From positions 142,263,745-142,327,744 of the forward strand of contig JAOWCC010001589.1 in assembly GCA_030867875.1 (NCBI GenBank): a DNA stretch of 64,000 nt. Direction: 5' to 3'. Under the pieces are notes generated by a model that worked only from the letters and a program-made list of their open reading frames with translations, was not told the origin of the DNA and ran no database searches. Shown here piece after piece: positions 54,830 through 64,000 of the stretch. Position numbers and translations under genes: made by a program. Positions within the stretch are counted from its first letter, which is position 1; each line of letters starts with the position of its first letter. The DNA comes from Actinernus sp. WN-2022. Its lineage: Eukaryota; Cnidaria; Anthozoa; Actiniaria; Actinernidae.

Positions 54830-55050
54830 GTAAGTTACATTGTAAAATCATTAGAGCTCCGACCAACCACTCTCTTCTTTCCTCGAATTAATCTCAATCC
54901 AGCTCTAAACTCTGTGAAATTTGCCCTTAATATTATGTGATCGTCCAGTTCGGCAATCTGCGGGGTATTTGGTGATGTTTAAGCTGTTTGGGTAGTTTTT
55001 AAAGTTGCAAATTACAAGTTTACGGCGAGCTGTTTCTGGATTCCTCTGCC

Positions 55051-55758
55051 ATGTCTGACGGCCATGAGCAAAGAATGCGCTTACGATCGACTGTGGCTTC
55101 TAACGACTCTGATGTTCAAGCTATCATTCAAGTCGAACTTTCTAATTATTTGAAGTCCGAAGAGTTCGGTGAAATTGTTAAAGCATCCCTACATGATATC
55201 TTGGCCGCCATTGTCGTCGAAGCCACGAAACCGTTGAAGGACAAGATCGCCAGGCTTGAAGATCAACTCGTAGAAGTAAATGAAAAGTGCAATGATAACG
55301 AACAATACTCGAGGCGCTCGAACATCCGCATCTTTGGCGTTGAAACGCCTGAGTCCGCCGACGAGTTGGTTGAAGATTGTGTGAAAACTGTTGTGGATTT
55401 TTGTAAAGACGAGCTCGGTGTGGAGGTTGACAGCAGTGAAATTGACAGGGCCCATCGTGTCGGACGCCGTGATGGGGATGGTTCTCGAACGCTAATTGTA
55501 AAGTTTAAGGCCCATTCGTCCAAGATAAAAGTGATGAAGGCTAAGAAGAAATTGAAAGGAAAAAACCTATACGTCAACGAGGACCTGACTCGCCAAAACC
55601 AACGGCTTCTAAAACAAACAAGAGAAGCATGCCGGGGTCAAGGTTATGTCTACACCGCCGATGGGTACATCTTCGTAAGGGTTAGGGACGACGATTCTCC
55701 TCTAAGAATTCGTAAACTTGCCGATTTAGAGCGCTATAACTTTATCGCTTCATCCTAA
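55051..55758 (+). CDS. LINE ORF1 protein (coiled coil and RRM-like)
   Basis: 235 aa. N-terminal helical part, a coiled coil (~60-90: IARLEDQLVEVNEKCNDNEQ), then an RRM-like region beginning SRRSNIRIFGV and including DRAHRVG, SRTLIVKF and KGKNLYVNEDLT. This is the ORF1p layout of L1/CR1-type elements, which coats the RNA as a nucleic-acid chaperone. It is intact although ORF2 is not. ORF2 follows 168 bp downstream in the same frame direction. Confidence 0.85.
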   Translation: MSDGHEQRMRLRSTVASNDSDVQAIIQVELSNYLKSEEFGEIVKASLHDILAAIVVEATKPLKDKIARLEDQLVEVNEKCNDNEQYSRRSNIRIFGVETPESADELVEDCVKTVVDFCKDELGVEVDSSEIDRAHRVGRRDGDGSRTLIVKFKAHSSKIKVMKAKKKLKGKNLYVNEDLTRQNQRLLKQTREACRGQGYVYTADGYIFVRVRDDDSPLRIRKLADLERYNFIASS

Positions 55759-56085
55759 TTAGGCCCGCTGCCGAATTTTCCAACTAGCTAGTTACTACGG
55801 CTGTTTATTACTTTTATTACCTTACTTGTTTCGCTGATTTTTTGGTGTGTTTCTATTTTATTACTCTATCTGACGTGATCGTGCAGCCCGAGGTAAGTCC
55901 ACCATGTTTTATGTGCTATTCGCCTAATGGGGGTTAGCCTTGAAATTTACAGGGCAGCTATCGGGAGTTTTAATTGCTTCACTCTTAGCTTAAATCGATT
56001 TCAAATTTCGTTTCTTTCATTTGCATTTATCATCGGTTGTTTATTCTTTCTCGTCTTATTCAAATTTCTATTGCTCTTGCAATGC

Positions 56086-56112
56086 GGCGATGTTGAAATT
56101 AACCCTGGTCCT
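56086..56112 (+). other. 2A-like ribosome-skipping motif in LINE ORF2
   Basis: Residues 54-62 of ORF2 read GDVEINPGP, an exact fit to the D-V-E-x-N-P-G-P consensus of 2A peptides. It is preceded by a hydrophobic leader (residues ~28-51). In picornaviruses and some sea-urchin CR1-like LINEs, such motifs separate the nascent chain between Gly and Pro; here the split would release a ~61-residue hydrophobic leader from the endonuclease-RT. Activity is inferred. Confidence 0.85.
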
Positions 56113-57206
56113 CCTCGCAGTCTAACTCTAAACATAGGCCATATAAACGCCAGGAGCTTAAATATCGAAAATAAATTTGAAGAAATCACGTCTTTAGTTT
56201 TCGATCAGCAGTTTGATATTTTTGCAGTGTCTGAGACTTGGTTAAATCGAACTATTCCTAATGACTCGCTATGCATTCCTGGTTTTAGCCCATTGTTTCG
56301 TCTCGATAGAAGTGATGGGAGGAGGGCTGGAGGTGTCGCGCTTTATATTTTATCTTCTATTGTGGCTAAGAGAAGGCCAGATCTCGAAAACAATGACTTT
56401 GAGTTGCTTTGGGTCGAAATGAAAATTAATTCGTTCGTGTTTGTTTGCGGTGTGTGCTATCGACCTCCTAATTACAATTCTGTTGCTAATATTGCGTTCT
56501 TAAATCACTTGCAGCTTTGTCTTGACCGTATTTATTTGAATCCGCGATCGCTCGTTTTACTAATTGGTGATTTCAATGCTCACTATGATGCAAATGATGC
56601 ATCACTCAGCAGCGATTTCGGTACCTCTCTTTATAGGTGGATGGAATGTAATAGTTTATTCCAAGTTATCAATGAACCAACTCGCGTGACGGCAAATGGA
56701 GGCACTATTCTTGATTTGATTATCACTAATACTCCGGGTTATTTTGTAACGTCTGGCACTATTAGCCCCTCTAGCGCCTGTGACCACTCGGTAATTTACG
56801 CACGTATGAATATATCCTTAGCTAAGCAAAAGTGCTATAAACGTCTTGTATGGGATATGTCAAAACTCGACACAACGAAACTGAGTAAAGCTCTCTTGGA
56901 CTTAAATTGGGAAGAAACCTTTGCTGATTGCAATGATATAAATGTGGTATATGACCGTTGGTTCCAGTGTTTCCATCAAGTTCTCGAATCCCATGTGCCC
57001 CACAGAACAGTTGTTATACGTCCATGCGATAAACCGTGGATGAATTCCTTAATTAGAAAAGCGATTCGAAAAAGAGACAGGTTTCTCAAGCTACATTCTC
57101 GGTATAAAACGTCATCCACGTGGGAGAGGTACAAACGGCAAAGGAATTCGACAACGTCACTTATTCGTTCGCGCAAAGCAGCCTACTATGAAATTTTAAA
57201 TCTTAA

Positions 57207-57934
57207 AGGGATACCCGAGTTAAAAACACATTGGGGCTCAAAAGAATCTTCAACATGTTCTTTGTTCAGAAAATGTATTAAAATTTGATCAAACGTTTTT
57301 AGTATTAAGAACGAGCACCTCAAAGTTGGCCCCGCGAAGACATGGGCGCCGCCATCTTTGTTTGCATTTACGGAAGTGACGTCACTTCGTCCCACCAGCG
57401 TATCGCGGCTACTTGTCTTTGTATGATTTTCACACGCTCGGAATTAAAGTGGATATATTTTCATCGAGATTGCAGAGGAATTCTTACAGAAACCGGAATT
57501 ATGATGAAGACGACATTATGAGAAAAGTTCAGAAGACTGGGAGGAGGAAGAAAAGCATTGGGAAGGCGAGAAATTATCAGACGAACAACCAGGTCTCGTA
57601 ACTGCCATTTAATAACAGCAAAACAACATGGCTTAAAAGACTCGAGTGACTTCTGAATAAGTATAAGAACTACAATGTATGTGAGGTACAGTTAAGGCGT
57701 TTATCATCCTAAAAACACCTAATAAGTGAGAGAGTGAGAACGCTGGTGGGACGAAGTGACGTCACTTCCGTAAATGCAAACAAAGATGGCGGCGCCCATG
57801 TCTTCGTGGGGCCAACTTTGAGGTGCTCGTTCTTAATACTAAAAACCTTTGATCAAATTTTAATACATTTTCTGAACAAAGAACATGTTGAAGATTCTTT
57901 TGAGCCCCAATGTGTTTTTCACTCGGGTATCCCT
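57207..57934. mobile_element. 728-bp MITE with ~195-bp inverted ends, TTAA target (piggyBac-like)
   Basis: The ends AGGGATACCCGAGT and complement extend into ~195-bp near-identical arms. TTAA flanks both sides (57203-57206, 57935-57938), and joining the flanks restores the LINE frame, so the insertion point is certain. TTAA targeting suggests piggyBac-type mobilisation; there is no transposase inside. Confidence 0.88.
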
Positions 57935-58378
57935 TTAAATTACAAGATCCTTATTTGGGTCCCAAAAAGTGGTGGGGTATTGTGAAATCGTTTTACGGCG
58001 CCAAAATCCAGTCTACTGTTCCCACGCTATGCGATGGTGCCAATATGATAACTGATGCCAAAGAAAAGGCTCAGGTACTAAATGAGTATTTTTGTGCACA
58101 ATGCAAGCTGGAAAATGCCGACACTGCTCTCCCTGTACTTCCTGATAATCCAAATTTGAAAACAATATCTTATATATCCACTACCGATAAAGAAGTTAAT
58201 GATTTATTGAAGTGCGTTGATACTTCAAAGGCGTGTGGTGTCGACGGTGTCGGTAACAACTTAATCAAGCTATGTGCTGATGGCATTTCCAGGTCTTTTC
58301 ACGTTTTATTAACCTATCTTTGTCTATGGGGATCTTTCCGAATACTTGGAAACTTGCAAATGTTACCCCAATCTTTAA

Positions 58379-59082
58379 AGTGCCTATAACCCTAAAAAAA
58401 TTTTTTTGGGAATTGAAACTTTAAACCATTATTGAGAACTTAAGGCAAAAATAGGAGACTAAAACTCAACAGGATTTTTTTTACGGCGTTTCAAAGTTGA
58501 GAACCAGAACATGTGGCCGTCAGTTTTCTATTCCCTTTGGGAGCCTGGATACCAGTGGCCTGTGACGTGTATGTAGTCAGGCGTTCGTTCAATCCCATAC
58601 AAACGTCTCTTATTTCTGCGACTCTTGCAAGCTCACCACATGATAAATATCCAATGAAATGTCACCAAACTTGGTAAATTTACTAATTTCGTTGTGCTCT
58701 TTCTTGTGATGGAGTTTATTTCCTATTGATTAGACTATAATAGGACGTTTTTCCTTTTTGAATTCTTTTTCTTATTCAGATTTTCCAACTCGTTTGAGAA
58801 TACCAAGACAATAGTCTAAATTAAAGGAACAAAAGAAACCGTGCAAAGGATTCTGGTAGTTGTAGTAAAATGCGCCCGATTGACGTCATAATTCCAGGCC
58901 CTCACCAAGACTCGCGCTGACTTCCAACTGGAAACAGGAAGCCCAAAAGGGATGTTTTCGCTAACTTTGACGGCAGTAAAATCGTCGAAGATTAGTTTTT
59001 TCACTTTTATTTTTTCGAATTCTTTGTCAGGGCGCTATACAGAATAGACGTCAAAAATATTGTTTTGGGGGTTATTGGCACT
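58379..59082. mobile_element. 704-bp MITE with TTAA target duplication
   Basis: The ends AGTGCC.ATAACCC and complement are flanked by TTAA (58375-58378, 59083-59086) inside the RT domain of the LINE. The interior shares sequence with 21766-22109 in reverse. The inverted ends are short (~35 bp, imperfect). Confidence 0.82.
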
Positions 59083-60588
59083 TTAAGAAAGACGATCGCC
59101 AGTTTAAGGGAAACTACCGCCCTGTTTCGCTGCTATCAGCTCTTTCTAAAATTATTGAAAAAATCTCATTTATAAGCTCAAATCTTTAGGCGTTAAAGGA
59201 CCAATGATTAATTGGATAACCAGCTATCTTACAGGACGAAAACAGCGAGTTGTTGTGGATGGCCAGTCGTCCGAATGGGGTAACATCGAAGCAGGTGTTC
59301 CACAAGGCTCCGTCATTGGCCCTTTGCTTTTTTAAATTTATATTAACGACATTTCGGTGAATGTCCAAAGTAACTGTTATCTTTATGCTGATGACACCTC
59401 TTTGTTTCAAGTGGTCGACGACCCCAGCCTTACGGCCACTAGTATCAATTACGATCTTGAACAAATTCAATCTTGGGCTCGTGACTGGCTGGTAACCATC
59501 AACGCCAGCAAAACGAAATCCATGATATTCTCTACCAAACGGAACAAGCGACAGCATCCCCCTTTATTTTTTGATAATGCCCCCATAGATGACGTTTGTA
59601 GTCACAAGCACCTGGGTGTCACACTTGCTGCTAATCTCTCCTGGAAACCCCATATTCTAAATGTTTATGAAAAGGCTTCAAAGCGACCAAATTTTTAGAA
59701 ATTATTAAAATTCAAAATCAGTAGAGACGTTTTGGAAAAATTGTATAAATCGTTAATACGACCAATCCGCATGGAATATGCAGATGTGCTTTGGGACGGT
59801 TGCCATGACAATGAAAGTGAGCTACTAGAGTTCGTGCAATATGAGTCTGCCAAGGTGGTCTCGGGTGCAATGAGGGGCACAAGTAGACAGAGATTACTCA
59901 ATGAACTCGGCTGGGACGATTTGAAAACCAGAAGATTAATTCATAAGCTTATTTTGTATTTCAAAATTGTTCGTAATTTTACCCCATCCTATTTGCGAGA
60001 TCTGGTTCCTTTAACAGTCCAACAAAGATCCGGGTTGGCTTTGAGGTCTGCTAATAATTTTTCCCTATTCCCCACCCGAACTGAGAGATATAAGAAATCT
60101 TTTTTTCCTTCGACAATAAGATTATGGAACAGTGTGGACGAATCAATACGAGCAACAGAATCACTCGGTTTGTTTAAAAAACATTTAATTGATCTATATT
60201 GTTCACAGGCCAATACTAGTTACCTAAATATAGGTATAGATAGATATTTGTCGATATTGCACACTCGCCTTCGATTAAACTGTTGTGCACTTAACTATCA
60301 TCTATTTAAAATCAATCGTTCCGTTTCACCAGCTTGTGCTTGGGGGCTGTCTATGAATCTGTGGCACATTACTTTTTAAATTGCCCACGATACGCTGCCC
60401 TTCGACCTCCCTTATTCTCGGCTGCTGCACAATCACTGAAAGACCGTTGGAACCATTTGTCTGAATCTCAAAAAATTGACATATTCCTCTACGGATCGGT
60501 CAGTTTGACTTTTAACGAAAATAAACGTTTATTTTTGAGCGTTCAGTCTTATATCAAACAATCTATGCGTTTTGTCAAAAACTACTAA

Positions 60589-61224
60589 ATGTCTTACCGT
60601 ATTGGTTCCAATTGCCTTATCATACTTTTCTTTATGTTTGTCACTATTGTCACTGTTATTGTTAGTTTTTCTTCTGATTATGTAATCGTTAGCCCTCCTA
60701 TATCACTCCTAATTAAGTAAATTGTAAATTGCGTGAGCCCCCTAGATGAGCAGCCTGCTCTTGGGGTTAATGCCTGAGTCCATTCCAAACGCAGCATTCA
60801 AGTCACATGGATACTCTGTATATCCCATACATACAGCATCAGTAAGTAAAAGCACGGGGAGGGTTTGAATAGACAGCAGGGAACGGCTGGGGTAGACGAA
60901 TTAATACATAATGGTAATTAGCTTAATTAGTATTCTGTCATTTTGATACAGAATAAAAAAATTATCTAATTACCATTCGGTAACAATTTGATAAAGGCAT
61001 CCCAAGTTTAATTTCTATGTCCCATTAAAAATACCATCGCAACTAGGTTTAATTCCTGCGCTATTTTTACTACTGCTTCTTTTTGGTGTTTTCTAAATAA
61101 TTCAGTTTAGCGCCAATGAGTAATTTAAACGAGGAAATATATGTTTTCTTACCTTCCATCAGCTTTCTCTAGGATATTGAAATGGTCTTCGCATTTTACC
61201 TCCCAAAAATAACAATTAAGCGTA
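60589..61224. other. LINE 3' UTR and gene-free spacer
   Basis: The LINE 3' end is probably near 60770 (after TGCTCTTGGGGTTAATGCC); no clear tail repeat is visible. A hairpin AATGGTAATTAG...CTAATTACCATT lies at ~60909-60977. Nothing else was recognised. Confidence 0.4.
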
Positions 61225-61366
61225 CTGGGCCGCGTTGTTCGAAGCAAGGCTAACTTTAACCCTAGGTTAACGCTAAATCTGTAATTGCAATCTGTAAAGT
61301 TTAACCCAGGGTTAGCGATTTAACCCTGGGTTAGCGCTTAACTTTGCTTCGAACAACCGGGCCCAG
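61225..61366 (-). mobile_element. ~140-bp MITE (CTGGGCC family), copy 2
   Basis: Inverted copy of 14143-14284 with the same AACCCAGGGTTA-rich interior and TTCGAACAACCGGGCCCAG end. Confidence 0.75.
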
Positions 61367-62107
61367 GTCAGTAAACACAGAGTTTTCAGGGGATACTGAC
61401 CGACTGCCACTTCGACTACAGTAACTAAATCAGCAATAAATTGAGAAAGCTAAAAGTTCAATGTCTCTGCCAACATTTCTTCGATTCTACAAGTCAAATA
61501 TTGTACGCCGTCTACGTTTATCGCATAAAAACCCAACGTTCTTCTTCACTTTTGTTCGTTACCACTCCTCAAAAACCTTAAAAACCTAAAAAACTTCGCG
61601 TTGTACTGTTCTTAGGGCAAAGAAACTGCTTCATGTAAGCTTTTCGGAGGACGAAAACGTGTATCTGCCATCGTACACCATCTCAACTTGTAAATGCAAA
61701 TGATTCAGTTGTACTAATCCAAACCATTACCACCTATCGTCGCTAATGAAAACTAACTGCATTCATACCGATGCCAATGACGGACTGAGTAAGAACAAAA
61801 GTTGTTAAGATCTCCCTTGCGAACTGAATTGACTTCTTACTCAATTTAAACACTTAAATAGATATTCATTTCACAAGTAGAAACGGCTCGCCATTGTAAA
61901 TACTAATACAGATCGTCCGCTCATATTCTTTCCATTACCTACAGACATATCAACAACATCAACTGAACATCTTTTAGTTGCTAGCTAGAAACGGAGTAAC
62001 TACAGAATACCCCGCAAAATTTCAAGCATTCCTAAAACTAAATAGATACGTGAATATACGCAGTCACTTTCGTTTCTTTGAAAGAACGAAGAATAGTTGT
62101 ACTTAGC
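61367..62107. other. Gene-free spacer
   Basis: No exon, ORF of note or repeat was recognised before the tandem repeats begin. Confidence 0.4.
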
Positions 62108-62608
62108 AGACCACCCCTCCCCCAAGACTTTGAAGCTATATTTCTGAAGTGGATACGTGGATAGGCAGTGAGCGAGACCACCCCTCCCCCAAGACTTTGA
62201 AGCTATATTTCTGAAGTGGATACGTGGATAGGCAGTGAGCGAGACCACTCCTCCCCCAAGACTTTGAAGCTATATTTCTGAAGTGGATACGTGGATAGGC
62301 AGTGAGCGAGACCACCCCTCCCCCAAGACTTTGAAGCTATATTTCTGAAGTGGATACGTGGATAGGCAGTGAGCGAGACCATCCCTCCCCCAAGACTTTG
62401 AAGCTATATTTCTGAAGTGCATACGTGGATAGGCAGTGAGCGAGACCATCCCTCCCCCAAGACTTTGAAGCTATATTTCTGAAGTGGATACGTGGATAGG
62501 CAGTGAGCGAGACCACCCCTCCCCCAAGACTTTGAAGCTATATTTCTGAAGTGGATACGTGGATAGGCAGTGAGCGAGGCCACCCCTCCCCCAAGACTTT
62601 GAGGCTAT
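62108..62608 (+). repeat. 67-bp tandem repeat, ~7.5 units
   Basis: Units start at 62111, 62178, 62245, 62312, 62379, 62446, 62513 and 62580 with CCACCCCTCCCCCAAGAC and contain GGATACGTGGATAGGCAGTG. Few substitutions. The last unit is cut at GGCTATAT, where the 49-bp satellite begins. Confidence 0.95.
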
Positions 62609-64000
62609 ATTCTTCAACATTTGAGAACGAACAATTATTAAGTTGTATTGCTAGTCCATTCTTCAACATTTTAGAACGAACAATTATTAAGTTGTATTGC
62701 TAGTCCATTCTTCAACATTTTAGAACGAACAATTATTAAGTTGTATTGCTAGTCCATTCTTCAACATTTTAGAACGAACAATTATTAAGTTGTATTGCTA
62801 GTCCATTCTTCAACATTTTAGAACGAACAATCACTAAGTTGTATTGCTAGTCCATTCTTCAACTTTTTAGAACGAACAATCACTAAGCTGTATTGCTAGT
62901 CCATTCTTCAACATTTTAGAACGAACAATTACTAAGTTGTATTGCTAGTCCATTCTTCAACATTTTAGAACGAACAATCACTAAGTTGTATTGCTAGTCC
63001 ATTCTTCAATTTTTTAGAACGAACAATCACTAAGTTGTATTGCTAGTCCATTCTTCAACATTTTAGAACGAACAATCACTAAGTTGTATTGCTAGTCCAT
63101 TCTTCAATTTTTTAGAACGAACAATCACTAAGTTGTATTGCTAGTCCATTCTTCAACATTTTAGAACGAACAATCGCTTAGTTGTATTGCTAGTCCATTC
63201 TTCAACATTTTAGAACGAACAATTATTAAGTTGTATTGCTTAAATAGTCCATTCTTCAACATTTTAGAACGAACAATCACTAAGTTGTATTGCTAGTCCA
63301 TTCTTCAACATTTTTGAACGAACAATCACTGAGTTGTATTGCTAGTCCATTCTTCAACATTTTAGAACGAACAATTATTAAGTTGTATTGCTAGTCCATT
63401 CTTCAACATTTTAGAACGAACAATTATTAAGTTGTATTGCTAGTCCATTCTTCAACATTTTAGAACGAACAATTATTAAGTTGTATTGCTAGTCCATTCT
63501 TCAACATTTTAGAACGAACAATTATTAAGTTGTATTGCTAGTCCATTCTTCAACATTTTAGAACGAACAATTATTAAGTTGTATTGCTAGTCCATTCTTC
63601 AACATTTTAGAACGAACAATTATTAAGTTGTATTGCTAGTCCATTCTTCAACATTTGAGAACGAACAATCACTAAGTTGTATTGCTAGTCCATTCTTCAA
63701 CATTTTAGAACGAACAATTATTAAGTTGTATTGCTAGTCCATTCTTCAACATTTTAGAACGAACAATTATTAAGTTGTATTGCTAGTCCATTCTTCAACA
63801 TTTTAGAACGAACAATCACTAAGTTGTATTGCTAGTCCATTCTTCAACATTTTAGAACGAACAATTATTAAGTTGTATTGCTAGTCCATTCTTCAACATT
63901 TGAGAACGAACAATCACTAAGTTGTATTGCTAGTCCATTCTTCAACATTTGAGAACGAACAATCACTAAGTTGTATTGCTAGTCCATTCTTCAACATTTT
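62609..64000 (+). repeat. 49-bp satellite array running off the window
   Basis: About 28 units of ATTCTTCAACATTTTAGAAC... TTGTATTGCTAGTCC. Variant positions are TTATTAAG against TCACTAAG, and CATTTTAG against CATTTGAG or TTTTTTAG. One unit near 63240 has a small insertion (TTGCTTAAATAG). The array continues past 64000. Confidence 0.96.

Larger units (their letters stand above)
55927..60588 (+). pseudogene. CR1-like LINE ORF2 (endonuclease-RT), broken by two MITEs and stops
   Basis: The first segment (55927-57206) has a hydrophobic N-terminus, a 2A-like motif, then an APE-type endonuclease (IGHINARSL, AVSETWLN, IGDFNAHY, ACDHSVIYA). It is interrupted by the MITE at 57207-57934, resumes to 58378 with the start of the RT domain (SKACGVDGVGNNLIK), and is interrupted again by the MITE at 58379-59082. 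After that come NYRPVSLLSALSKIIEK, a gap with frame loss at ~59165-59190, GVPQGSVIGPLLF, the catalytic YADD at ~59388, and downstream thumb sequence (59732-60379) with several stops (e.g. ~59334, ~59698). The C-terminus has a Cys/His motif (HYFLNCPRY) to 60588. It is dead. The clade (CR1/L2-like) is inferred from domain order and the 2A-like N-terminus. Confidence 0.85.

Noticed and set aside
55189..55577. Antisense ORFs over LINE ORF1
   Set aside because: Shadows of the ORF1 reading frame with no domain.
62609..64000. CRISPR-like array at the window end
   Set aside because: Contiguous satellite units with no unique spacers.

Overview
The window looks like a stretch of an animal genome, most likely a cnidarian (anthozoan or stony-coral type). 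This is inferred from BEL/Pao LTR retrotransposons, a Polinton/adintovirus-like element, CR1-like LINEs (one with a 2A-like motif), many fold-back MITEs and satellites, and one host gene with very short spliced exons. There are no bacterial operons, rRNA genes, CRISPR arrays or convincing functional tRNA genes. The species call is an inference; no diagnostic marker gene is present.

Layout. 1-1546: a TIR-bounded non-autonomous DNA transposon with a nested inverted repeat. 2196-9564: a complete BEL/Pao element on the minus strand with identical 388-bp LTRs, a TATAT target duplication and one intact ~2,122-aa polyprotein. 9943-12992: a large imperfect fold-back. 14615-15608: a fold-back transposon flanked by GTAGCAC. 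18273-19145: a 5'-truncated LINE ending in (TCTTA)n. 22769-27940: a nearly perfect 2.59-kb tandem duplication that copies one host exon. 29209-31833: further MITEs and a tRNA-derived SINE. 31834-46315: the 14.5-kb Polinton-like element. 46637-48040: a MITE and a triplicated intronic repeat. 48754-54796: a second BEL/Pao element (plus strand, identical 247-bp LTRs, broken polyprotein). 55051-60588: a dead CR1-like LINE split by two TTAA-flanked MITEs. 62108-64000: a 67-bp repeat followed by a 49-bp satellite that runs off the window.

The most interesting system is the Polinton-like element. It has 176-bp terminal inverted repeats whose outer 134 bp are palindromic, a TATTA target duplication, and a virus-like gene set: protein-primed-type DNA polymerase B (with an OTU-like N-terminal region), integrase fragment, double-jelly-roll-type major capsid protein, minor capsid (penton) protein, packaging ATPase, several small membrane proteins, a frameshifted TFIIB-like transcription factor, a cysteine-rich protein and an F-box/ankyrin protein. 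A TATAGTTATA-type motif lies just upstream of many of its start codons, including two divergent promoters. One deletion junction near 35,410-35,420 has removed the end of the polymerase and most of the convergent integrase, so this copy is probably no longer autonomous.

A second thread is a plus-strand host coiled-coil gene, recognised from short exons with matching splice sites and phases (21654 to 54829). The Polinton-like element lies in its ~21-kb intron, and the second BEL element has inserted directly into one of its coding exons.
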